From positions 558,001 to 622,000 of the forward strand of contig NZ_CP036425.1 in the NCBI RefSeq assembly GCF_007747445.1: a stretch of 64,000 nt of DNA, read 5' to 3'. This document shows positions 9,143 through 18,000 of this stretch, one piece after another (positions within the stretch are counted from its first letter, which is position 1; each line of letters starts with the position of its first letter). The DNA is from Poriferisphaera corsica. GTDB lineage: Bacteria > Planctomycetota > Phycisphaerae > Phycisphaerales > Phycisphaeraceae. The position numbers were made by a program, and so were the translations under genes. The notes under the pieces are model-generated. The model had not been told where the DNA came from. It ran no database searches and saw only the letters and a list, made by a program, of their open reading frames with translations.

Positions 9143-10528
9143 TCAATTCTTGCAGCATTTCTTAAACTTCATTCCCGATCCACACGGACACAGCTCATTC
9201 GGCTTCACCTTCTGCCCCGGACGAATCACCCCCGATTTCACCTGCTTCTGCCGCTCAATCTCCGCTTCAGTTGCCGGCAGCTCACCATAATGCCGATAGT
9301 GCGTCGCGATCTTTTCAAGCGTCGGCATCGCATGTTCAAAAAACAGTTTATATCCCTCACACAACACTGTTTTTTCCGTCACTTCTCCTCGGCGAGGCCG
9401 ATGCTTTGGGCATCCCCCATAACAAAACCGTTGATACTCGCACCGTCCGCAATCTTTCTCTGGCAAGTCTAATTTGCGCTTAGCAAATGTCTCAAATACA
9501 TCTCGATCTAACCCCTCATACCAATCTTCATCAGGCTCATCCCCCGCCGACACCGTTAACGCAACCATACCCGTATCATCCACCTTCTTATGCCGCCAAT
9601 CTCGATCTGATACATGCCCCAACTGCCAGCGATGATTCACGTAATGATCGCAACCATACACCGACCCGTCATACTCAATCGTTAATTGGTTATGGCATGC
9701 ATTGGAGTTAATGCATAAAGTCGACCTTGAAAACAAGTACTGATTCAACATCACATCAAAAAGTTGAATCGAAAGATGCGTTCGATGATGTGTGTTCCAC
9801 ATATCAAACGCCTTGCACAAAAACTGACCATATTCAACTGCACTTGGCGAGATCTTCTTTAATCCCACATCTGCCGCCGCATGCCCTTGAACATAATCTT
9901 CCTTCGTGTCCTCCCACTCAATAGCCGGAATAAATTGCACATACCTTGAACCCAACTTCGTCACGTAGTTATAAACCAGCTCCGGATGCTTCACATTCAC
10001 ATCATTCAGCACACATAAAATGTTGTACTCGACCCCATGCTTCTTCAGCACATCTAACCCGCGCAAAACCTTATCTGATGACGCATCGCCCTTCACTGTA
10101 TAGCGATACTTGTCATGCAGATGTGGTGGCCCATCACACGACAATCCCACTAAAAATCGATTCTTTGATAAAAATGCCCCCCATTCATCATCCAGCAGCG
10201 TCCCATTCGTCTGCAGTAAATTCTCTATCACCTGTCCCGGCCGCTTATATTTCTCTTGCCAACCCATCGCTTTCTCATAAAACTCAATACCCGCCAATGT
10301 CGGCTCGCCACCCTGCCAACAAATACTCACATGATCTTCGTACTCAGGCAAGATCGTTCTGAATATCTCCTCCAAAATCACATCATGCATCCGGTGCGCA
10401 CGATCACCATACACATCATGCGTTGGCAAATAATAGCAATACGTGCAATCAAGATTGCAAGCTGCGCCCACTGGCTTGATCATCAAACTCGCACCACTCG
10501 GATTGATTCGCCCGCTTTGATTGACCAA
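9143..10528 (-). CDS. Radical SAM/SPASM enzyme of the anaerobic sulfatase-maturase type with SEC-C tail
   Basis: 461 residues. The radical SAM cluster motif is CNLDCTYCYY (CxxxCxxC) near residue 24, followed by WQGGEPTLAG, the SAM-binding GGEP motif. The C-terminal half has the SPASM/twitch cysteines (CINSNACHNQLTIEYDGSVYGCDHYV and CGRCEYQRFCYGGCPKHRP) that bind auxiliary 4Fe-4S clusters in formylglycine-forming maturases. The end is a SEC-C zinc motif, CPCGSGMKFKKCC. The family oxidises a Cys or Ser in type I sulfatases to formylglycine; no sulfatase is in the window, so the partner is elsewhere. The start is TTG at 10528 (MVNQSGRINPSGASLMIKP); the ATG at 10483 would begin only 8 residues before the first cluster Cys, so I prefer the TTG, with some doubt. 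Confidence 0.92.
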   Translation of the reverse strand: MVNQSGRINPSGASLMIKPVGAACNLDCTYCYYLPTHDVYGDRAHRMHDVILEEIFRTILPEYEDHVSICWQGGEPTLAGIEFYEKAMGWQEKYKRPGQVIENLLQTNGTLLDDEWGAFLSKNRFLVGLSCDGPPHLHDKYRYTVKGDASSDKVLRGLDVLKKHGVEYNILCVLNDVNVKHPELVYNYVTKLGSRYVQFIPAIEWEDTKEDYVQGHAAADVGLKKISPSAVEYGQFLCKAFDMWNTHHRTHLSIQLFDVMLNQYLFSRSTLCINSNACHNQLTIEYDGSVYGCDHYVNHRWQLGHVSDRDWRHKKVDDTGMVALTVSAGDEPDEDWYEGLDRDVFETFAKRKLDLPEKDCGRCEYQRFCYGGCPKHRPRRGEVTEKTVLCEGYKLFFEHAMPTLEKIATHYRHYGELPATEAEIERQKQVKSGVIRPGQKVKPNELCPCGSGMKFKKCCKN

Positions 10529-10772
10529 TAATTTTCTGCTTTCGTATCCAAAATCTTAAAACTACAACCCAAGGTCCACAGCCTGAATTCTAGCAAATAT
10601 CCACCAAACCTTAACCATCTTTTTACCAAGCATATTCATGAACGCCATAAATGACGCTTGCCGCAAGTGCCTAATTTAACAGCCCGAAACGCACTCAACG
10701 CGTTTTTCCGATATCATAGGAAACTTGCAGCTTGCATACGCAAAGTTATTGATAACTCGCATCGAGGTTCAC

Positions 10773-11408
10773 ATGCGCAATTTCGTCATCATGGGCGTTC
10801 AGGGCAGCGGTAAAGGCACCCAGTCCAAACAACTCGCTAAACACTTTAGCCTTCTCCATCTCGGAGTTGGCGACCAGTTTCGCAACGAAATTAAACAGCA
10901 ATCATCCCTCGCTCAAACCATCAAAAACATCATCGACAAAGGTAACATGGTCCCCGACGAAATGGTCATCAAGATCATGGCCAAGCGCCTCGCTCAACCC
11001 GATACGAAAAACGGCTACATCCTCGATGGCTTCCCCCGCACCCTCCCACAAGCTCAATTCGCCCTCGATAACATCCCCATCGACGCCGTCCTCATCCTGC
11101 AAGTCCCTGACGAAGTTGTCATCCAACGCGTACTCGCACGCCGCCTCTGCTCCAATTGCGGCCGTGATTACAACCTCGACTACAAACCCCCTAAAACCCC
11201 CGGCCTATGCGATGTCTGCGGCGCAAAACTCATCCAGCGCGCCGACGACTACGAAGAAGCGATCAAAAAACGCATCGCCGATTACCACGCGCAAACCGCG
11301 CCCACCATCGAGCGCCTTAAAACCAAATTCCGCATTGAAACTTTCGATGCAACCCAAGATTCAAAAGACGTCCAGCAACAAATCCGCGAACGCATCGACT
11401 TCTCCTAA
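10773..11408 (+). CDS. adk: Adenylate kinase (zinc-type LID)
   Basis: 211 residues, cytosolic; interconverts ATP + AMP and 2 ADP. Seen: P-loop MGVQGSGKGTQ (residues 7-17), the AMP-binding segment, DGFPRTLPQA, and a LID domain carrying four cysteines (CSNCGRDYNLDY...CDVCGAKL), which marks the zinc-binding form. I chose the ATG at 10773 because it places the P-loop close to the N-terminus as usual and has GAGG upstream; an in-frame start at 10725 adds 16 unconserved residues. It is not in a ribosomal-protein operon here but stands alone before a gene-poor region. Confidence 0.97.
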   Translation: MRNFVIMGVQGSGKGTQSKQLAKHFSLLHLGVGDQFRNEIKQQSSLAQTIKNIIDKGNMVPDEMVIKIMAKRLAQPDTKNGYILDGFPRTLPQAQFALDNIPIDAVLILQVPDEVVIQRVLARRLCSNCGRDYNLDYKPPKTPGLCDVCGAKLIQRADDYEEAIKKRIADYHAQTAPTIERLKTKFRIETFDATQDSKDVQQQIRERIDFS

Positions 11409-11538
11409 TCTCTCTCCCCTGCACACACCACCACCCCTCCCGTCCCCTTGCTACCATTCACCATAACTCACACAAACTATTCTTCCATAGCATATATCTC
11501 TCCCCCCCCACCACACACACACGCCACCCTCTCTCCAT

Positions 11539-11600
<62 letters not shown>

Positions 11601-11947
11601 ACAAAAAAATAACCACGTTTTATCTGGCTATACTAACACTTGATTAGGCGGTTAAGAAGCATTTTAAAAAACACCGCAAATTTTCTTTGAGTGGATCACT
11701 GATTACTTTCGCGCTTTCTCTCAATCTCAAGCAGTTGCCAGTCAGTCATTGAGTATTCACCATGTATTTGATGGGATGCGCACAAAAGTCCTAAACAGAT
11801 AGCCGCCAATCACCGGGATATAGAAGACCGTCGTCAATTACTTATCTTGATGGATGATATACGGAAGATCCAAACGATAGAGCAACTTGCGTGATTATTC
11901 ACAGATCTAGCCAAAGCAAGTCAGTAGCAAAATAGCGAACGCAGCCT

Positions 11948-12007
11948 CATCAAATCGTAAACGACCTTCTGGTCAACTAGTGAGTATTGACGCAAAACGC
12001 TCTAAAA
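11948..12007 (-). repeat. Dispersed repeat R, copy 1
   Basis: On the minus strand this reads TTTTAGAGCGTTTTGCGT, then a variable part, GTTGACCAG, AAGGTCGTTTACGAT. The same order of blocks is found at 22904-22962 and 53716-53770. It is noncoding and its nature is unknown. Confidence 0.75.
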
Positions 12008-12272
12008 CAAGCCTCTACAAAGGAAGTTTGTATACATATTATGCATGATAAAACTTGGTTAAATGATGTATTAACGATTTAGATCCAGAATGCTGGATCT
12101 ATTTGAGTATGATTCATCGCGATTTTCGGCTTTACCTCTATATGGAAACAAACTGGAAATCTGTCCACATCAAGAACAAGCAGATGAGGGTTATTGGCTA
12201 CATACCGTTCTTTTGTGAAATTGATCGCAGGCAGTATACGAATGTAGTTATACGAAATCGTGTACGCTATAA

Positions 12273-12304
12273 ATAAAAACAGACCTCTACTCGATAGAGG
12301 TCTG
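12273..12304 (-). terminator. Intrinsic terminator of TPR lipoprotein gene
   Basis: A 10 bp perfect stem CAGACCTCTA / TAGAGGTCTG with a 5-base loop; read on the minus strand it is followed by a T-rich tail. It lies 28 bases beyond the stop of the gene at 12332. Confidence 0.88.
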
Positions 12305-12331
12305 CAAAGTTTTGGCTATACTGACACTTGA

Positions 12332-13399
12332 TTAGATGCTGTTGTAGCGGTTGAGTAAGTCGATGATTCGACCTTGATTAGGTTTGATTCGCAGCGATTT
12401 TCGCCACGCCTCGAAACCCAACTGCTTCAGCTTGATATCTTTTCGTCCTTCTTGCAGATACTTTGTTAAGTAGCATCCACCAATCCCGTTCAACGCCGCA
12501 ACGTTCTTAGGTTGAATCTCTAACACGCGCTTATACCCAGCCATCGCGTCTTCAAAATGACTCAGTTTGAAATTCGCATATGCCAAACGTTCAATGATAT
12601 ACGGATCATTTTGATTGCCTGTCAAAGATTCAAGCAGGTTTTTCGCACGCTCAAAATTCTTCAACTTGATATGCGCCGCCGCAAACGCGGGTATCGCTTC
12701 CTTTGGCAACTCGCCCAATTCTGCAGCGGTGCGATAGGCTTCAACCGCCTCATCAAAATAACCAAGTAGGTTTGCTGTGGCCGCTAGGTTGCACCATGCT
12801 TCCTGCGAACTTGGATCGATTTTAACAGCCTTACGGGCATACTTAATCGCAGCTTCAGGTGCGCCGCCTTGCAGGTAAGCCGAGGCGACATCACGATTGG
12901 CTTCGACGCGTTTCGGATTAATCGTGATCGCACGCAGGTACTGGCGGATCGCTAGTTTGACCTTGTCTTGCATCTGGTAACTCAAACCCAGATAGTAGTT
13001 TGCATCATAATCATTGGGAGCGGATCGCACCGCACGCTGGTATGCATTTTCAGCAATTCCTGCGTTACCGCGATCCAGGAAGATGTGGCCCATTCCGATA
13101 TGAGCTTCTGTGATCTGCGCGTTCTCTTCGAGCGCCAGTCCGAACGATGCCAATGCCGCATCCAGCTTGCCCATATCGCGGTATTCATGGCCTTCAGCGA
13201 TGAGTGTATCGGATGTAACTCGTTGCTCTTGAGACATTTCCATGACGGGTGCAGCTTTGATCGGCTTACCCGGCTCGAAAGGGCGTGAATGTGTTTGTTC
13301 ATAAGCATCACTGTTCGAAAACAGGAAGCAGCCGCCCTGCATAAGGCTCAGTGAGATGAGACATAAAGTACTGGCAGTTTTGAGGTTAATTTTCATCAT
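12332..13399 (-). CDS. TPR-repeat lipoprotein
   Basis: 355 residues. The N-terminus has a signal sequence (MKINLKTASTLCLISLSLMQ) ending at GGC, so Cys24 is a likely lipidation site, although Gln at -3 makes the lipobox atypical. After a short linker, residues 60-345 are built of about seven tetratricopeptide repeats with clear W/A/G/Y/A/P spacing, for example AHIGMGHIFLDRGNAGIAENAYQRAV, split over successive helices. TPR lipoproteins of this kind act as scaffolds for cell-envelope or secretion complexes; no partner is evident here. Two ATG codons (13399 and 13396) are possible starts. It is monocistronic with a terminator downstream. Confidence 0.88.
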   Translation of the reverse strand: MMKINLKTASTLCLISLSLMQGGCFLFSNSDAYEQTHSRPFEPGKPIKAAPVMEMSQEQRVTSDTLIAEGHEYRDMGKLDAALASFGLALEENAQITEAHIGMGHIFLDRGNAGIAENAYQRAVRSAPNDYDANYYLGLSYQMQDKVKLAIRQYLRAITINPKRVEANRDVASAYLQGGAPEAAIKYARKAVKIDPSSQEAWCNLAATANLLGYFDEAVEAYRTAAELGELPKEAIPAFAAAHIKLKNFERAKNLLESLTGNQNDPYIIERLAYANFKLSHFEDAMAGYKRVLEIQPKNVAALNGIGGCYLTKYLQEGRKDIKLKQLGFEAWRKSLRIKPNQGRIIDLLNRYNSI

Positions 13400-13715
13400 G
13401 GCCTGATCTAAGTGGTTTAATTTAGGTAATCTTCAGGAGGATGCCATTATCGCGGAAGTTGGCTGTATGTTAAGCGCAGATTGTGAATCACACGTAAAAA
13501 ATGATCTCATATTAACTTACAGCATTTATCCGAACTGATTTTGCCATGAGATGAAGGCCCAATACAGCGCTGGCAACATGAGGCATGGCTACTAGCACTA
13601 CGATCGGCGCTGACGGGAGTTCAGTTAAGTGAGATTAACAAGTTATTGGGTATTTGGTTTGTAACTTATGTAATTTACAATGTTTAAGCGTGTTTCGTGA
13701 GTGAAATGATCCATG
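13400..13715. other. Intergenic region upstream of TPR lipoprotein gene
   Basis: About 315 bases, presumably containing the promoter of the minus-strand TPR lipoprotein gene. I see no gene, clear promoter or repeat in it. Confidence 0.4.
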
Positions 13716-13743
13716 AAAAAACCACGATCAGGAAGATCGTGGT
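13716..13743 (-). terminator. Intrinsic terminator of TPR gene at 13773
   Basis: Stem ACCACGATC / GATCGTGGT with loop AGGAA; on the minus strand it is followed by T5. Confidence 0.9.
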
Positions 13744-13772
13744 TCATATGTTCTATCGATTGTGGGCTGGAA

Positions 13773-14408
13773 TCAGCTTTTGCGGATTTCGTCGGCTTCT
13801 TCTTCAGAAACGCCTAGCCATTCGAGCATATATTTCTCATACACATCTTGTTGGTTAGTGTCAGAGAAGTCTAACCTCAGTTCATTAATGACTTTAGTGC
13901 CTTGCTGAATCCATTCTCGCCAAGTGTCCTGACCGAAATTTTGGAAGATGAATTCGCCCATCGGGCCGCGCATTGGGGGGTCGGGGAGCTTGGGCTGAGC
14001 GGTGCCGGAGCGGCGATCAAGGACGGTATCGCCTGAGGCGGCGATTTCTTCGCGCTGTTTTTCGATGTCGACGATATCGGGGAGATCCTTGCCGAGCTTC
14101 TCGGTGAGGAGCGAGCCGATGGCTTTTTGGGGCATGACATCGCCACGTTGAGCGGCGATTTTGTAGCCTTGAGCAAGGAAATCGGCGGCGGAATCGTTGC
14201 GATCGAGCTTGATGAGGCATTGGCCAAGGAACTGATAAGCTCTTGACATGCCGTTATTTAGTTCGATTGCGCGGGTGTATGCGCCGGCTGCATCCTCGTA
14301 GCGTTCGGCTTCGCGATAAGCGTTGCCGAGGCTGAAGAAAGCCATGTCGTCGGGAGCGGCTTCTGCCATCTGCTCCCACTGTTCGATACGTTCTTGAATC
14401 GTTGCCAT
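13773..14408 (-). CDS. TPR-repeat cytoplasmic protein with Fe(II)-trafficking-like C-terminus
   Basis: 211 residues from the ATG at 14408 (MATIQERIEQWEQMAEAAPD); the track-length frame could also begin at a TTG at 14441 but the ATG is preferred. No signal peptide. The first 110 residues contain two or three TPR units (NAYREAERYEDAAGAYTRAIEL, YQFLGQCLIKLDRNDSAADF). The C-terminal part, PPMRGPMGEFIFQNFGQDTW followed by REWIQQGTKVINELRLDF and LEWLGV, resembles YggX-type oxidative-damage/iron-trafficking proteins (usual features: GQKIFENISKEAWQEW, KMINEYRL, FF). This fusion of TPRs with a YggX-like domain is inferred from pattern only. The YggX-typical N-terminal Cys is absent. Confidence 0.8.
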   Translation of the reverse strand: MATIQERIEQWEQMAEAAPDDMAFFSLGNAYREAERYEDAAGAYTRAIELNNGMSRAYQFLGQCLIKLDRNDSAADFLAQGYKIAAQRGDVMPQKAIGSLLTEKLGKDLPDIVDIEKQREEIAASGDTVLDRRSGTAQPKLPDPPMRGPMGEFIFQNFGQDTWREWIQQGTKVINELRLDFSDTNQQDVYEKYMLEWLGVSEEEADEIRKS

Positions 14409-15071
14409 AGTGAATACTAGCTTACAGAGAATCGGTCTCAATTGGAAACAGAAGCAAAATAGTACGAAATGATCAATGGGGGATTTGCAGGCTGCGGAGG
14501 AAGGGAATGGGCGGGTGGATTGATGTGCGAAATTGTTTTCTGGTGTGCGCGCAGTGGTTGTGCAAAAGGCGCGTTTGTGCGCGCATCTGGCGCGATCTGG
14601 GGTTATGGATTGACGTAACTATATGTAAAGAAATAAGATGCGATTTGTGGGTAAATGCTGGGTGTGAGGATTTTAACATGGCTGACTTGGGATCGTTATG
14701 GGTGAAGAATCGTGAAGTCTGCTAAGAAATGGTCAAAAAATGGCTGGATTTGAGCAGATATGCATCAATCTCATTGTGGATTATGTGGGATAAATCGATG
14801 TGGATAGATGTGGATTGTGTCCCCCATCCCCCCATCCCCCCCCCATCTCATTCCCCTCTTCCTCCCTTTTTTCCATCCTCATTCTTCTCTCGTATTCATC
14901 CACTTCTGGAGTCGGTTTACGGTGCTCGGGAAAAGTGATGATGGCCTAGCTGCTCAGTTTAAATTCGTGGGGAGAGAAGATGACGGAATGGTGTCAGTTG
15001 GTCGGTGATTAGGGGGGCTGTAGGCGCGATTAGGGGCGGTGGGAAATGAGGTGCGGGGGTATACTGGGGGA
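14409..15071. other. Gene-poor region upstream of addB-like gene
   Basis: About 660 bases with no convincing gene. It contains four DnaA-box-like words TGTGG(G)AT at 14775-14817, a C5-AT-C6-AT-C9 tract at 14821-14844 whose pattern recurs inside the start of the addB-like gene, and a GTTTGTGCGCG word at 14573-14583. The promoter of the addBA pair should lie here. Confidence 0.5.
14775..14817 (-). promoter_or_regulatory. Cluster of four DnaA-box-like words
   Basis: TGTGGATTA (14775), TGTGGGATAA (14784), TGTGGATAG (14799) and TGTGGATTG (14809) follow one another at 9-15 base spacing. The reverse complement consensus of a DnaA box is TGTGNAWAA, and none of the four is a perfect match. May be a protein-binding cluster; DnaA is only one candidate. 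Confidence 0.3.
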
Positions 15072-18000
15072 ATGGAATCAGAGCGGATATTTTTAGGATG
15101 GGATCGGCCTGCGCTGAGTGCAGCGGTGGAGTTTTTGTATGAACGCTACGCCCCCCATCCCCCCCATCCCCCTCACCTTCCCCGTTCTCCCCGCCCCCGG
15201 AAGTTGGCTTGCGGGGGTGAGAGAGATGATGATTTGCGCGCAGGGTCAGGGGCGGGATTGGAAGTTGGATCAGATGCAATAGGGGGGGGAGAGGTGGCTA
15301 ATGGTGGGTTAGATGGACGTTTGGGTGATGATGTTGCAGGACATCCCGTGATCGGTGGTCACGGGCTTGACGAAGGCGTGCGTATTTCTAACGGAGAGTT
15401 AGATGATCAATGCGCTGCGGGTCAGAGGGCGGGATTGGAAGTTGAATCGGACGCAACAGGGGGGGGAGAGGTGTCTAATGGTGAGTTAGAGGAAGATTTG
15501 CGCGCAGGGTCAGGGTCAGGGTCAGGGTCAGGGGCGGGATTGGAAGTTGGATCGGACGAACAGGGGGGGGATGGGGTGTGGGATATGCGGGATGTGGTGG
15601 TGGTTGTGCCGGTGGCGAGAGCGGGGCGGCGATTGCTTGAATTATTGGTGCAAAAATCAGAAGAGCGAGGAGGCTGTAAAGGGAACATGCCGCGAAGTAT
15701 TGCGGCGACTAATGGAGAATTAAATGGGCGCTTGAGTGATGTTGCAAGACACCCCTTGACCGCCGGTCAAGGGCTTGATGAGGGTGTAAGTGTCTCTAAT
15801 GGTGAATTAGATGATGAATGCGCTGTGAGTCAGGGATCGGGATTGGAAGATGAGGATGACGGAACTGGGGGGGGAGGAGGCGGGTTGTTTCCGCCGCGGA
15901 TCGTGACGGTGGGTCAGTTGCCGGAGCTGTTTTATGAGCCGAAGGCGGGGGTTGCGGATGGGTTAAGAAGCAGGCTGGTGAGGTTGTCGGTCTTGCAGGA
16001 GAAGGGGCAGCGGTTTGTGGAGGTTCTGAAGGGACGGGGCGGTGAGGTGAAGGATGGGGATGAGATGCGGATTGGTGGGGCTGATTGGGGTGTGGTGCAG
16101 CAGCTTGAGAAGCTGAGTGTGGACTTGGCGGGTGGGCTGCTGCGGGTGGAGCAAGTGCTGGAGAGGTGTGATGAACTGGGGATTGATTTGGGTGGTGAGG
16201 GTGCGGCTGCGCGCTGGCAAGCGGCAGGGATTTTGGAGGAGATGTATCACGAAAGATTGGCGGAGGTGGGATTGGTCGATCGGCAGCGCGAGCGGCTTGA
16301 ATTGATCGCGGCGTGTGGCAGTGCGTATCAGGGGGACTTGGTTTTGGTGGGGATTGCGGATCAGAATCAGATGTTGAATACGATGTTACATCAGGTTTCG
16401 GCTGATGAAAATCGAGAAGGGCGATTGAGCGCGCTTGTGCATTGTGATGAGGCGCATGCTGAGGGATTTGATGAGGTGGGTGGGTTGGTGAGTCATTACT
16501 GGGCGGATCAGGAAGTGGTGATTGGGGATGAGATGTTACGGTTTGTTGAGCGGGAGAATGAGACGGGTGGCGAAGTGGTGAGGTTGCTTGCAGAGGTGGG
16601 GCAGTCGCTTAAGTCTAATGGCAAGTTAGATTCTGGTTCGAGCGATATTGAAGAACACCCCGTGACCAGCGGTCACGGGCTTGAAGAAAATGTGTATGTT
16701 TCTAATGGAGGGTTAGATGAAAAATGCGCTGCAAGTCAGGGGCCGGGTTTGGGAGATGTGGATGACGCAACAGGGGGGGGCGGGGGATTGGGGTTTGATG
16801 CGGTGACGGTGGGGTTGTGTGATGAGGGGATGGCGGGAGAGGTTGAGCGGGCGATGGGGTTGGCCGGGGTGAAGGGGCGGTATGCGGGTGGGAAGGCGAT
16901 GATGTGGAGCGGGCCGGTGGTGCTGCTGGGGATGTTGGGGCGGTATGCGGATGGGAAGCGGTGGGAAGATTTTGCGGCGGTGATGCGGCATGTGGATATG
17001 GAGATTTATGTGCAGGGATTGGATGGCGATCATGAATCTAATCAAGAGTTAGGCGAGGTAAGCCGAGAGAGAATGAATGGGGTGTTAGATGGGCATTTAT
17101 GGCGGTTGGACCGGTATGCGATGAGGTGCGTGCCGATGAGTGTTGAGGAGGTGGTGCGTGAGCATGGTGATGAAGGGGGGATGGTTGGGGTATTGAAGGG
17201 GATTTTGGAAGGGTTGTTGCCGGGGGATGTTGGTGGGAAGCAAGGTGTTGGCGAGTGGGCAGTTGAGATTGGGAAGATGATGGGGCGGGTGTATGAGGGA
17301 AGGGAGTTAAAGCGGTATGATCGGGTGGATGAGCCGATGTATCAGTGCTTGAAGGGTTTGGGCGGGGTGTTGCGTGAGATGGTGGGCTTGGGTGAGGATT
17401 GGGAGGGGATGGGTGAGGTGAGTTTTAGTGAGGCGGTGGTGTTGGTGTTGGGTGAGTTGAAAGAGGCGGGGGTGTCGCCGCTGGGTGGAGAGCGGGCGGT
17501 GGAGTTGATGGGTGTGTTGGATTTGCAGATGGATGATGCGCGGGGTTTGGTGTTGTGCGGGTTTAACGAGGGGCGGTTGCCGGCGAGTCGGAATGCGGAC
17601 GCGTTTTTGCCGGATGGGCTGAGGAAGGGGTTGGGATTGATGGATAATGGGCGGCGGTATGCGCGAGATGTGATGTTGGTCAATGCGCTGATTAGAAGTC
17701 GTGAGGTGGTTCGGTTTGTGAGTGCGCGGAAGAGCCGAGAGGGGGATCCGCTGATGCCTAGCCGATTGATGTTGGCTTGCGGGGATGAGGGGATTGTGAG
17801 GCGGGTGATGGGGTTTTATGAGGAGGGTAAGAAGCGTGGGGATGAGGTGGGGCTGTTGAAGGCGGGGAAGACGGCGCATGATTTTTTGATTGCTAAGCCT
17901 TGGGACGGGAAGACGGTGGAGAAGATGCGGGTAACGGGGTTCAGAGATTATTTGGCGTGCCCGTACCGGTTTTACTTGAAGCATGTTGAGGGGCTGGAAC

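Noticed and set aside
11650-12250. A decayed transposase gene in the adk-TPR gap
   Set aside because: Translating all frames gave only short interrupted pieces with no transposase motif, so I list it only as gene-poor DNA.
14775-14817. Chromosomal replication origin
   Set aside because: The DnaA-like words are imperfect and there is no dnaA, dnaN, gyrB or rpmH gene nearby. The skew change is repeated several times in the window, so it cannot be read as a single origin.
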